From contig NZ_KI912270.1 in NCBI RefSeq assembly GCF_000243415.2, positions 434,001-498,000 of the forward strand: DNA of 64,000 nucleotides, in the 5' to 3' direction. The notes beneath the pieces were generated by a model. That model made no database searches, was not told where the DNA came from, and worked only from the letters and a program-made list of their open reading frames with translations. Shown here one piece after another: positions 25,620-34,129 of the stretch. The position numbers and the translations under genes are program-made. How positions within the stretch are numbered: the first letter of the stretch is position 1; every line of letters starts with the position of its first letter. This DNA comes from Mycolicibacterium tusciae JS617 (GTDB lineage: Bacteria > Actinomycetota > Actinomycetes > Mycobacteriales > Mycobacteriaceae).

Positions 25620-26873
25620 ATGACCGACGCCGAGCCGGGCAAGTCTCCCGACAATCCCTGGCCCGTTCGCGCGGTCTCGACCCGCGTCGCGAAGTACATC
25701 GACAAACTCGGCACGGTTTGGGTCGAGGGTCAGATCGCCCAGCTGAACATGCGACCCACGGTTGCGTTCATCATGCTTCGCGATCCGGCCGCCGACATGT
25801 CACTGTCGGTGGTGTGCCCTCGTGATCTCGTCGAGAACGCGCCGGTCAAGCTGGCCGAAGGCGTGCAAGTCATCATGCACGGCAAGCTGCAGTTTCACAC
25901 CGGTCGCGGCAGTGTCTCGTTGCGCGTCACCGAGATTCGCGCCGTCGGCCTCGGTGAGCTGCTCGAGCGCATCGAACGACTACGCAAACTGCTCGAGGCC
26001 GAGGGCCTCTTCGATCCGCGCCTCAAACGGCCGCTGCCCTTTCTGCCGAATACCATCGGACTCATCACCGGACGGGCGTCGGCAGCCGAGCGCGACGTTG
26101 TCTCGGTGGCGCAGAGTCGTTGGCCTGCAGTACGATTCGCGATCCGCAACACGGCGGTACAGGGCCCCAATACCGTTGCACAGATCGTTGACGCGCTGCG
26201 CGAGCTCGACGCCGATCCCGACGTCGACGTGATCGTGATCGCCCGCGGAGGTGGTGACATCGACGCACTACTGCCGTTCTACGACGAGACGCTGTGCCGT
26301 GAGATCGCCAAGTGCACAACGGCGGTGGTGAGCGCCATCGGCCACGAACCCGACAACCCGATCTGCGACCTGGTCGCCGACGTGCGCGCGGCCACGCCCA
26401 CCGACGCCGCCAAACGCATCGTGCCCGATGCCGCTGCCGAACTGGCGGCCGTCAGGGATCTGTGCCGGCGCGGGGGGCGTGCGCTACGGAACTGGGTGCA
26501 CCGCGAACAACATCTGCTCGACCAGTTGCGTAGCCGCCCGGTGCTGGCCGCACCGCTGGCCGCTCTCACCGCCCGGGCCGACGAGGTGCACCGCGCTCGT
26601 GCCACGGCCCGACGCGACATCACCCGCTTGGTGGCCGCCGAGACCGACCGGGTCGGGCATTTGTCGGCCCGGCTGGCCACACTGGGACCGGCGGCCACGC
26701 TCGCACGCGGCTACGCCGTGGTGCAGACCCTGCCCGATGCCTTCAGCACTGGGAGGGTGCTGCGGACCACTGCCGACGCCCCCAACGGCGCCCGACTGCG
26801 GGTCCGTGTGGCCGACGGCGCAGTCACGGCTGTCAGTGACGGCCCAGAAGGGAGACAAAATGAAGCCCATTAG
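25620..26873 (+). CDS. xseA: Exodeoxyribonuclease VII large subunit
   Basis: 417-residue XseA: N-terminal OB fold (about 1-100, [44 protein letters not shown]), then the catalytic domain with [36 protein letters not shown] and [27 protein letters not shown], and a coiled-coil C terminus. With XseB it degrades single-stranded DNA in both directions. ATG 25620 is preceded by CTGGAAA. Overlaps xseB by 14 bases, so the two are translationally coupled. Confidence 0.96.
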   Translation: MTDAEPGKSPDNPWPVRAVSTRVAKYIDKLGTVWVEGQIAQLNMRPTVAFIMLRDPAADMSLSVVCPRDLVENAPVKLAEGVQVIMHGKLQFHTGRGSVSLRVTEIRAVGLGELLERIERLRKLLEAEGLFDPRLKRPLPFLPNTIGLITGRASAAERDVVSVAQSRWPAVRFAIRNTAVQGPNTVAQIVDALRELDADPDVDVIVIARGGGDIDALLPFYDETLCREIAKCTTAVVSAIGHEPDNPICDLVADVRAATPTDAAKRIVPDAAAELAAVRDLCRRGGRALRNWVHREQHLLDQLRSRPVLAAPLAALTARADEVHRARATARRDITRLVAAETDRVGHLSARLATLGPAATLARGYAVVQTLPDAFSTGRVLRTTADAPNGARLRVRVADGAVTAVSDGPEGRQNEAH

Positions 26874-27072
26874 TCAACTCGGGTACGAAGAATCCCGCGA
26901 TGAGCTGATCGCGGTTGTGCAGCAGCTGGAGCAGGGCGGACTGGATCTGGACGCATCGCTGAAATTGTGGGAACGTGGCGAGGAACTGGCCAAACGATGC
27001 GAAGAGCAGCTAGCTGGAGCCCGCAAGCGAGTAGAGGACGCACTGGCCGCCAAGGACCAGGAGGAAAGTTGA
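26860..27072 (+). CDS. xseB: Exodeoxyribonuclease VII small subunit
   Basis: 70-residue XseB (ATG 26860, AAGGGAGA upstream). Family pattern: [53 protein letters not shown]. The protein wraps XseA's coiled coil. The start lies inside the 3' end of xseA. Confidence 0.95.
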   Translation: MKPISQLGYEESRDELIAVVQQLEQGGLDLDASLKLWERGEELAKRCEEQLAGARKRVEDALAAKDQEES

Positions 27073-27106
27073 GTTTGCAACGGATCTGGCCATCAGGGGT
27101 CGAAAC

Positions 27107-27120
27107 TGTAACACGTTTCA
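27107..27120. promoter_or_regulatory. KstR-type operator upstream of 3beta-HSD
   Basis: TGTAACACGTTTCA fits the KstR consensus TnnAACnnGTTnnA at every fixed position. It ends 15 bases before the ATG of the 3beta-HSD at 27136. KstR is the mycobacterial TetR repressor of cholesterol catabolism; a site here would derepress the gene when sterol intermediates are present. Confidence 0.7.
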
Positions 27121-27135
27121 GTTACTCTGCTCGGC

Positions 27136-28245
27136 ATGGGTGATTCGACGTTGACCACCGACCTCGGCCGCGTGCTCGTCACGGGCGGCTCCGGATTCGT
27201 GGGCGCCAACCTGGTGACCGAACTTCTCGACCGCGGACACGAGGTGCGCTCATTCGACCGCGCCCCGTCCCCACTGCCTGCGCACCCGCGGCTGCAGGTC
27301 ATCGAGGGCGACATCTGCGACGCCGACATCGTCGCCGCCGCCGTCGCCGGCATCGACACCGTGTTCCATACCGCCGCGGTCATCGACCTGATGGGCGGCG
27401 CATCGGTCACCGAGGAATATCGGCAGCGCAGCTTCTCGGTGAACGTCGCCGGCACCGAAAACCTGGTGCACGCCGCGCAGACGGCCGGGGTGAAGCGATT
27501 CGTCTACACCGCTTCCAACAGCGTCGTGATGGGCGGCAAGAAGATCTCCAACGGAGACGAAACCCTGCCGTACACCGAGCGATTCAACGACCTCTACACC
27601 GAGACGAAGGTTGTCGCGGAGAAGTTCGTGCTGTCGCAGAACGGTGTCGCGGGTCTGCTCACCTGCTCGATCCGGCCCAGCGGAATCTGGGGCCGCGGCG
27701 ATCAGACCATGTTCCGCAAGGTGTTCGAGAGCGTGCTCGCCGGTCACGTCAAGGTGCTGGTCGGCGGCAAGAACGTCAAGCTCGACAACTCTTACGTGCA
27801 CAACCTGATTCACGGCTTCATCCTCGCCGCCCAGCATCTGGTACCCGGTGGCACGGCACCTGGTCAGGCGTACTTCATCAACGACGGCGAGCCGGTCAAC
27901 ATGTTCGAGTTCTCCCGGCCGGTGGTGGAGGCGTGCGGCCAGCGGTACCCGAAGATCCGGGTGCCCGGCCGGTTGGTGTTATTCGCGATGCTGGTGTGGC
28001 AGTGGTTCCACTTCAGGTTCGGGATCCCCAAGCCGATGGTCGAGCCCCTTGGGGTGGAACGGCTGTATCTCGACAACTACTTCTCCATCGCCAAGGCCAA
28101 ACGCGACCTCGGCTACCAGCCGCTGTTCACCACCAAGCAGGCGATGGACGAGTGCCTGCCGTACTACGTCGACCTGTTCAACCAGATGCAGGCCGCGGGT
28201 AAGGCGCCGGCCGTCAGTGTCGCGGCCGCGCCGGGAGAGGGTTAG
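27136..28245 (+). CDS. 3beta-hydroxysteroid dehydrogenase/isomerase
   Basis: 369-residue extended SDR of the 3beta-HSD family (Rv1106c equivalent), which oxidises cholesterol or other 3beta-hydroxysterols to the 4-en-3-one. NAD-binding TGGSGFVGANL begins at residue 16; catalytic Tyr and Lys are in LYTETK; IRPSGIWGRGDQ is the typical downstream motif. A hydrophobic stretch around VPGRLVLFAMLVWQW may touch the membrane. A KstR-type site lies immediately upstream. An ISL3 element has inserted 28 bases downstream of the stop. Confidence 0.93.
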   Translation: MGDSTLTTDLGRVLVTGGSGFVGANLVTELLDRGHEVRSFDRAPSPLPAHPRLQVIEGDICDADIVAAAVAGIDTVFHTAAVIDLMGGASVTEEYRQRSFSVNVAGTENLVHAAQTAGVKRFVYTASNSVVMGGKKISNGDETLPYTERFNDLYTETKVVAEKFVLSQNGVAGLLTCSIRPSGIWGRGDQTMFRKVFESVLAGHVKVLVGGKNVKLDNSYVHNLIHGFILAAQHLVPGGTAPGQAYFINDGEPVNMFEFSRPVVEACGQRYPKIRVPGRLVLFAMLVWQWFHFRFGIPKPMVEPLGVERLYLDNYFSIAKAKRDLGYQPLFTTKQAMDECLPYYVDLFNQMQAAGKAPAVSVAAAPGEG

Positions 28246-28273
28246 ACCCTTCGCTGGCGGCGTCATCGTTTGA

Positions 28274-29703
28274 GGCTCTTGTGACTCATTCGTGGGTTGC
28301 TGATTGCGCCTGAACGGCCACACGCCGTTTCCGGTCTAGGTTTTTGGCTTGTCGAAGGTCAAAAACTACAGATCGGAGAACGGCGTGCGGAATGCCAGCC
28401 TATGGCGCACCGTGTTGTGCGTCGAGAACGCGGTGGTCGAGGGCGTCGAGTTCGACGACCAAACGCAGGCTCTCGTGGTCCATATGCGACCGCGACGACC
28501 GCTTAAGGGTCGATGCGGAGACTGCGGATCGAGAGCCTCCTGGTATGACCGCGGCCAGGGGCGGCGGCGGTGGCGCGGACTCGATTTGGGAACCGTTCAG
28601 GTCTTCCTGGAGGCTGACGCCCCACGGGTCAACTGCCCCACCCACGGCCCGACGGTGCGACAAGTCCCCTGGGCCCGACACGGCGCGGGACATACCCGCT
28701 CGTTCGACCAGCAGGTGGCCTGGTTGGCCACACACTGCTCCAAGAAGGCAATCACCGAGCTGATGCGGATCGCCTGGCGCACAGTCGGATCGATCATCAC
28801 TCGAGTGTGGGCCGACACCGTCGCCGGAGTCGATGGGTTCGCCGACCTGACGCGGATCGGGATTGATGAGATCTCCTACAAGCGCCATCACAAGTACCTA
28901 ACTGTGGTCGTCGACCACGACAGCGGCCGCCTGGTGTGGGCGCATCCCGGTCACGAACGCGCGACCGTGCGCGCCTTCTTCGACGCGCTAGAAGCCTCAG
29001 GTGCAGGTCGGTGCGCCCAGATCACCCACGTCACCGCTGATGGGGCCAAATGGATCGCCGACGTGGTCAGCGAACGATGCCCGGACGCCATCCGCTGTGC
29101 CGACCCGTTTCACGTCGTTGGTTGGGCCACTGAGGCATTGGATGCCGTGCGTCAACAGGCCTGGAGCGATGCTCGCCGCAGCGGGCATACCCGCTCGCAC
29201 GGGTGGGCCCATGGCCGACGCGCCACCATCTCCACCGGGCCAGCCCAAGCATTGCGGCGCGCCCGCTACGCGCTGTGGAAGAACCCGGAAAACCTCACCG
29301 ACCGCCAACAAGCGAAGCTGCGCTGGATCGCCACCACCGACCCTCGGCTCTACCGCGCCTACCTGCTCAAAGAAGGCCTACGGACGGTCTTCAAACTCCC
29401 TGCCGACCACGCCGCCGAAGCGCTGGACAGGTGGATCGCTTGGGCACGGCGCAGCCGCATCGAATCATTCGTCAAGCTCCAACGCCGCATCGCCGGCCAC
29501 CGCGAGCAGATCCTCGCTTCCATCGCCCACGGCCTCTCCAACGGACTCATCGAATCGGTCAACACCAAGATCCGACTCATCACCCGCATCGCCTTCGGCT
29601 TCGCCCACCCCGGCGCCTTAATCGCCCTAGCCATGCTCACTCTCGGAGGACACCGCCCCACCTTGCCTGGCCGCCAATGACCCACGAATGAGTCACAAGA
29701 GCC
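28274..29703 (+). mobile_element. Complete ISL3-family insertion sequence (1430 bp)
   Basis: Bounded by perfect 24-base terminal inverted repeats beginning GGCTCTTGTGACTC (28274-28297 and 29680-29703) and flanked by an exact 8-base target duplication TCGTTTGA (28266-28273 and 29704-29711), the size expected for ISL3. One intact transposase gene. Perfect ends and duplication argue for recent insertion. Confidence 0.95.
28385..29680 (+). CDS. ISL3-family transposase
   Basis: 431-residue transposase. N-terminal zinc-binding region CGDCGSRASWYD...VNCPTHGPTVRQVPWARH, then helix-turn-helix sequence ITELMRIAWRTVGSIITRV. DDE residues are visible in RIGIDEISYK, HVTADGAKW and LSNGLIESVNTKIR. GTG 28385, after CGGAGAAC, gives the family-typical VRNASLWR start; TTG 28349 is in frame. 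The TGA sits at the inner edge of the right inverted repeat. No frameshift or stop: probably active. Confidence 0.95.
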   Translation: MRNASLWRTVLCVENAVVEGVEFDDQTQALVVHMRPRRPLKGRCGDCGSRASWYDRGQGRRRWRGLDLGTVQVFLEADAPRVNCPTHGPTVRQVPWARHGAGHTRSFDQQVAWLATHCSKKAITELMRIAWRTVGSIITRVWADTVAGVDGFADLTRIGIDEISYKRHHKYLTVVVDHDSGRLVWAHPGHERATVRAFFDALEASGAGRCAQITHVTADGAKWIADVVSERCPDAIRCADPFHVVGWATEALDAVRQQAWSDARRSGHTRSHGWAHGRRATISTGPAQALRRARYALWKNPENLTDRQQAKLRWIATTDPRLYRAYLLKEGLRTVFKLPADHAAEALDRWIAWARRSRIESFVKLQRRIAGHREQILASIAHGLSNGLIESVNTKIRLITRIAFGFAHPGALIALAMLTLGGHRPTLPGRQ

Positions 29704-29761
29704 TCGTTTGATGACGGCGGTCGGCGCGCACCCTGGGGTGGTGCTGAATCGCTACCGACAG

Positions 29762-29989
29762 CTACTTCCAGTGCTTCCCGCCGTGGCGAACATCCCAAGG
29801 CCCATGCCCAGGATTCCAGTGTTTCCCCGGGTTCCAGTCAACCCAGCCCGGTCCTGACACACAGGCGCTCCAGACCCAGCCGTCCCAGCACAGGCCGGGG
29901 TCATTGTCGGCCTGGGCGCTTCCCGCCCCGGCGAGTGCGATTCCCGCCGACACCGGGAGCGTGGCCAAGGTGACGAGGATCTTCTTCAT
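29762..29989 (-). CDS. Small secreted Trp/Gly-rich protein
   Basis: 75-residue protein with a signal peptide (MKKILVTLATLPVSAGIALAG, cleavage near AQA) and a 47-residue mature part rich in Trp, Gly, His and Pro: two cysteines (LCWDGWVWSACVSG) likely form one disulfide, and the tail has WNPGKHWNPGHGPWDVRHGGKHWK with repeated Trp/His. AGGAGGTGTGCC before ATG 29989 is an excellent ribosome site. Function unknown; secreted metal binding or cell-wall binding are guesses. Confidence 0.8.
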   Translation of the reverse strand: MKKILVTLATLPVSAGIALAGAGSAQADNDPGLCWDGWVWSACVSGPGWVDWNPGKHWNPGHGPWDVRHGGKHWK

Positions 29990-30160
29990 GGCACACCTCC
30001 TCTACGCGTGTACCCAGTTTATGCCAGCCGTATTGACGGTCCAAGTGGCTCTGGCACGCTTACCTGAGCGTAAATATCTGCTGAGAAGCGCCGCTTTTCA
30101 GCACGACTTGCCTTGACACGGCCTAGCGTTGGCCTCGAAGGCCCCCGGAAGGAGCAACCC

Positions 30161-30229
30161 GTGCCACCGGCCAGCTTCAGTGTCGATCAGATCGTCAAGA
30201 AGCTCGAAGATTTCCTGGCAAGCGACTAG
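30161..30229 (+). CDS. 22-residue ORF upstream of sulfatase (leader peptide candidate)
   Basis: GTG 30161 follows GGAAGGAGCAACCC, a strong ribosome site. The peptide MPPASFSVDQIVKKLEDFLA plus SD is a single amphipathic helix. It ends 13 bases before the sulfatase ATG, which has its own GAAGGA site. Size and spacing suggest a translated leader or a very small operon protein. No family recognised. Confidence 0.5.
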   Translation: MPPASFSVDQIVKKLEDFLASD

Positions 30230-30242
30230 CGAAGGATTTGAC

Positions 30243-31787
30243 ATGCCCGACAAGAAACCGAACATCCTGGTCATCTGGGGCGACGACATCGGCATCTCGA
30301 ACCTGAGTTGCTACAGCCGCGGAATGATGGGCTATTTCACGCCCAATATCGACCGAATCGCCGACGAGGGAATGCTTTTCACCGATTCCTACGGCGAGCA
30401 GAGCTGTACTGCCGGGCGGTCATCCTTCATCACCGGGCAGAGCGTCTACCGCACCGGGATGAGCAAGGTCGGCATGCCAGGTATGGACATCGGGCTGCAG
30501 AAGGAGGACCCAACGATCGCCGAGTTGCTCAAGCCTCTGGGCTACGCGACGGGTCAGTTCGGCAAGAATCATCTCGGCGACCTGAACAAGTTCCTGCCCA
30601 CCGCCCACGGGTTCGACGAGTTCTTCGGCAATCTCTACCACCTCAACGCGGAGGAAGAACCCGAAAATCCGGATTACCCCACTGCGGAAGAAGCGCCAAT
30701 ACTGCGACGGGCCTTGTTGCCGCGCGGCGTGATTCACTCCTGGGCAACCGAGGGGGACTCCGGTGAGGTCGACGAGCGGTACGGACCGGTCGGCAAGCAA
30801 CGCATCGAGGACACCGGACCGTTGACCAAGAAGCGGATGGAGACCATCGACGACGAGACCACCGGTGCGTGTGTCGATTTCATCAAACGCCAGCACGAGG
30901 CCGATACCCCGTTCTTTGTGTGGATGAACATGACGCACATGCACTTCCGGACACACACCAAGCCCGAGAGCGTCGGCCAATCGGGCAGGTGGCAGTCGCC
31001 GTATCACGACACGATGATCGACCATGACCGTAATGTCGGCACACTGCTCGATCTCGTCGACGAACTCGGGATCGCCGAAGACACCATCGTCATCTACTCA
31101 ACCGATAACGGGCCGCACGCCAACAGCTGGCCTGACGGTGCGACGACCCCGTTCCGCAGTGAGAAGGCCACCAACTGGGAGGGCGCCTTCCGGATACCTG
31201 AAATGATCCGCTGGACCGGGACGATCAAGCCGCGCAGCGTCTCCAATGAGATTGTCCAGCATCATGATTGGTTACCGACATTCCTGGCCGCCGCGGGTGA
31301 TCCCGACATCGTCGAGAAGCTCAAGAAGGGCCACCAGGCCGGCGACACAACCTACAAGGTGCACATCGACGGCTTCAACCTGCTGCCGTATCTGACCGGT
31401 GAGGTGGAGAAGAGCCCGCGGCGAGGAATGATCTACTTCTCCGACGACTGCGATGTGCTGGGCATCCGCGCCGAAAACTGGAAAATCGTGTTCCAGGAGC
31501 AGCGCTGCCAGGGGACCCTGCAGATCTGGTTCGAACCGTTCACCCCGTTGCGTGCACCGAAGTTGTTCAATCTGCGGACCGACCCGTTCGAACGGGCGGA
31601 CATCACGTCGAACACGTACTGGGACTGGGTGATCGACCGCATCTTCCTGGTGCTCTATGGCTCGGCGATCGCGACACAGTTCCTCGAGACGTTCAAAGAG
31701 TTTCCGCCGCGCCAAGAGCCGGCGACGTTCACGATCAACCACGCGGTCGAGGAGCTCAACAAGTTCCTGGCCACGCGGGGCGGCTGA
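30243..31787 (+). CDS. Type I sulfatase (arylsulfatase family)
   Basis: 514-residue alkaline-phosphatase-superfamily sulfatase. Metal-binding DD in NILVIWGDDIG; formylglycine motif CTAGR with Cys55 and Arg59, the CxAxR variant of C-x-P-x-R; GKNHLGDLNKFLPTAHGFDEFFG; and YSTDNGPHANSWPDG with the second metal Asp/Asn. No signal peptide, so cytosolic. ATG 30243 is chosen; the frame to 30129 overlaps the small ORF. It heads an operon with a HAD hydrolase and a formylglycine-generating enzyme that should convert Cys55. Substrate unknown: aryl, alkyl or steryl sulfate. Confidence 0.93.
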   Translation: MPDKKPNILVIWGDDIGISNLSCYSRGMMGYFTPNIDRIADEGMLFTDSYGEQSCTAGRSSFITGQSVYRTGMSKVGMPGMDIGLQKEDPTIAELLKPLGYATGQFGKNHLGDLNKFLPTAHGFDEFFGNLYHLNAEEEPENPDYPTAEEAPILRRALLPRGVIHSWATEGDSGEVDERYGPVGKQRIEDTGPLTKKRMETIDDETTGACVDFIKRQHEADTPFFVWMNMTHMHFRTHTKPESVGQSGRWQSPYHDTMIDHDRNVGTLLDLVDELGIAEDTIVIYSTDNGPHANSWPDGATTPFRSEKATNWEGAFRIPEMIRWTGTIKPRSVSNEIVQHHDWLPTFLAAAGDPDIVEKLKKGHQAGDTTYKVHIDGFNLLPYLTGEVEKSPRRGMIYFSDDCDVLGIRAENWKIVFQEQRCQGTLQIWFEPFTPLRAPKLFNLRTDPFERADITSNTYWDWVIDRIFLVLYGSAIATQFLETFKEFPPRQEPATFTINHAVEELNKFLATRGG

Positions 31788-32707
31788 TGCTCGAGTCCTG
31801 GACCGACGGGCCCACGAAGTCCGCAATCATCGACTTCGTGGGGCGCGTCACCGCCGAAGGCCCGGACTTCGTCATGCCCGAGGCCCGCGTCGCGGTGTTC
31901 GACAACGACGGCACGCTGTGGTGCGAGAAGCCGATGTACATCCAGCTCGACTTCATCATTCGCAGGCTCGCCGAGAAAGCGGCGGCCGAGGTATCGCTGG
32001 CTGAGGAGCAGCCCTACCAGGCCGCGGTCGCGGGCGACCTGCCGTGGTTCGGTGGGGCGATCACCAAGCACTACCAGGGCGATGACAGCGACCTGAAAGT
32101 GCTTGCGGGGGCGGTGATGTCCCTGCACGACGCGATGAACGTCGAGGACCACGCCGCGCGGGTGTCGGCTTTCTTCGCCGAGGCCAAGCACCCGACGTTG
32201 GGCCGGCCCTATCAGGAGTGCGTCTATGTGCCGATGGTGGAGTTGTTGCGGTATCTCGAGGACAACGGCTTCACCTGCTACATCGTTTCCGGCGGTGGTC
32301 GTGATTTCATGCGGCCGATCACCGCGGCGATCTACGGCATTCCGCCAGAACGCGTCGTCGGCAGCGCGCAAGGCCTGAAGTTCGACGGCAAGGAGGGGCA
32401 CGGCGACCTGCTGATCCAGCCCGCGCTCGACATCTTCGACGACGGTCCCGAGAAGCCGGTCCGAGTCTGGAGTCGCATCGGCAGGCGCCCGATCCTGTCG
32501 GCGGGCAACTCCAACGGCGACGACGAGATGCTGCAGTACTCGGGTCGACCGGGGGCCGCCGCCCTGCGGTTGCTGGTCCTGCACGACGACGCCGAACGCG
32601 AATTCGACTACACCGCAGGAGCGGAGCGGGCCCTCGAGCACGCGGCACGGTACGGCTGGACCGTCGTCAGCATCAAAAACGACTGGACGACCGTCTTCGG
32701 TGACTGA
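31787..32707 (+). CDS. HAD-superfamily phosphatase
   Basis: 306-residue haloacid-dehalogenase-type hydrolase. Motif I FDNDGTLW (nucleophile Asp about residue 39, acid Asp two later), motif II YIVSGGGRDF, and motif IV SAGNSNGDDEML. Cap sequence includes LPWFGGAITKHYQ. It overlaps the sulfatase stop by one base and the FGE start by eight bases, so translation is coupled. A phosphatase between a sulfatase and its maturase is unusual and may process the same substrate or its product. Confidence 0.88.
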   Translation: MLESWTDGPTKSAIIDFVGRVTAEGPDFVMPEARVAVFDNDGTLWCEKPMYIQLDFIIRRLAEKAAAEVSLAEEQPYQAAVAGDLPWFGGAITKHYQGDDSDLKVLAGAVMSLHDAMNVEDHAARVSAFFAEAKHPTLGRPYQECVYVPMVELLRYLEDNGFTCYIVSGGGRDFMRPITAAIYGIPPERVVGSAQGLKFDGKEGHGDLLIQPALDIFDDGPEKPVRVWSRIGRRPILSAGNSNGDDEMLQYSGRPGAAALRLLVLHDDAEREFDYTAGAERALEHAARYGWTVVSIKNDWTTVFGD

Positions 32708-33578
32708 CGACCTCGTCTGGATCCCCAAGCAGACGGCGACGCTGGGGTCCGATCGCCACTACCCCGAGGAGGCGCCGGCCCGGCCTGTCGGCGTCGACGG
32801 GTTCTCGATGATGGCCAGAACCGTCACGAACACAGAGTTCGCCGAGTTCGTGGATGCCACCGGCTATCTCACCGTCGCCGAACGACCTTTGGACCCCGCC
32901 GCATATCCGGACGCCCCCGCGGAGAATCTGCAGCCAGGGTCGATGGTGTTCACCCGCACGCAGGGGCCCGTGGATCTTCGACATCTCAACCTGTGGTGGA
33001 CGTGGACGCCAGGGGCGTCGTGGCGCCACCCCGTCGGTCCGCTGTCGTCCATCGACAGGCGCGCCGAACACCCGGTCGTACATATCGCATACGAAGACGC
33101 GGAAGCCTATGCGGCGTGGGCCGGTATGTCTTTGCCGACCGAGGCCGAATGGGAAACCGCCGCCAGGGGCGGACTCGACCAAGCGGAATACACCTGGGGC
33201 GACGAACCGGAATCACCTGACCAACGGATGGCCAACTACTGGCACGGCGATTTCCCGTGGCGGCCGGAAAAGGGTTACGGACGCACCGCTCCGGTCGGCA
33301 GCTACCAGCCCAATGGTTACGGTCTTTACGATATGGCGGGCAATGTGTGGGAGTGGACCACCGACTGGTACGGAGAAACCCGCGACAACCAACCCTGTTG
33401 TGCCTCTGACAGTTTCGACCCGCGACAGCCGCAGTTTCAGGTGCCTCGCAGGGTGGTCAAGGGCGGATCGTTCCTGTGCGCCGACATCTACTGCCTGCGG
33501 TACCGGCCCGCCGCCCGCCGACCGCAGCCGGCCGACACCGGCATGAGCCACGTCGGCTTCCGCTGCGTCAAGCGCTAG
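32700..33578 (+). CDS. Formylglycine-generating enzyme (FGE-sulfatase family)
   Basis: 292-residue FGE. Conserved features: VWIPKQTATLGSDRHYPEEAPARPVGVDGFSMMARTVTNTEFAEFV, LPTEAEWETAARGG, GLYDMAGNVWEWTTDWY and GGSFLCADIYCLRYRPAAR. The copper-binding cysteines Cys260 and Cys265 have the five-residue spacing of the characterised bacterial enzyme, so it should be active. It oxidises the sulfatase cysteine to formylglycine. GTG 32700 overlaps the HAD gene. The stop shares CTAG with the convergent SRPBCC gene. Confidence 0.94.
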   Translation: MTDDLVWIPKQTATLGSDRHYPEEAPARPVGVDGFSMMARTVTNTEFAEFVDATGYLTVAERPLDPAAYPDAPAENLQPGSMVFTRTQGPVDLRHLNLWWTWTPGASWRHPVGPLSSIDRRAEHPVVHIAYEDAEAYAAWAGMSLPTEAEWETAARGGLDQAEYTWGDEPESPDQRMANYWHGDFPWRPEKGYGRTAPVGSYQPNGYGLYDMAGNVWEWTTDWYGETRDNQPCCASDSFDPRQPQFQVPRRVVKGGSFLCADIYCLRYRPAARRPQPADTGMSHVGFRCVKR

Positions 33579-34054
33579 GGAGCGTGCTGCCCACCGCTTT
33601 CGGCGGTCTTCTTGATCGCGGCGAGCGTGGCAGGTATGCCGTTCTCGGCGGCCTTTCGCCGCTTCTCGATCTCCGCATCGGCGTCGGCGCCATAGCGCTC
33701 GCGGAAGCCGGCGATGCCTGCGGGCAGGAATATCCAGGACTCGGTGAGCAGGGCTCCCTCGCCGTCGGGTGCGAAGGTGTAGCACCAGGACACCCAGCCG
33801 TTGTTGACCTCCCACGCGAACCTTCGCCCAGGCTCGGCGGCCACCACCTGACTGCGGGTCTCCCACGTTCGCTCCGGTGTCACATTGCGGCCGGTGAACC
33901 AGGCCCCGACGTGGGGACCCGCGCCCTCGTCCCACCAGCACTCCTGACAGATGGGACTCCACTCACCCATCCGCGTCACGTCAGACACCATCTCGTAGAG
34001 CTCTGCGGGTGGAACCGACACGTGAATCGTCTGCGACATATTCAGATCGCTCAT
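33575..34054 (-). CDS. SRPBCC (polyketide-cyclase/START-like) protein
   Basis: 159-residue helix-grip protein: MSQTIHVSVPPAELYEMVSDVTRMGEWSPICQECWWDEG, GRRFAWEVNNGWVSWCYTFAPDGEGALLTESW. This fold binds a hydrophobic ligand in a deep pocket. ATG 34054 is used, ATG 34039 is also possible; upstream frame is not coding. Divergent from two SDR genes with a KstR-type palindrome in the gap, suggesting sterol-linked control. Ligand unknown. Confidence 0.85.
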   Translation of the reverse strand: MSDLNMSQTIHVSVPPAELYEMVSDVTRMGEWSPICQECWWDEGAGPHVGAWFTGRNVTPERTWETRSQVVAAEPGRRFAWEVNNGWVSWCYTFAPDGEGALLTESWIFLPAGIAGFRERYGADADAEIEKRRKAAENGIPATLAAIKKTAESGGQHAP

Positions 34055-34080
34055 GGGTCGAGTGTGCCAAAGCGCTAGGT

Positions 34081-34094
34081 TGGAACGCGTTCTA
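34081..34094. promoter_or_regulatory. KstR-type operator between SRPBCC and SDR genes
   Basis: TGGAACGCGTTCTA fits TnnAACnnGTTnnA exactly and is nearly palindromic (GAACGCGTTC core is perfect). It lies in the 75-base divergent gap, 26 bases from the SRPBCC start and 35 from the SDR start, so one site could control both directions. Confidence 0.7.
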
Positions 34095-34129
34095 CTTCGC
34101 CATTGATTCGCCATTGAAAGGGCAACTGG

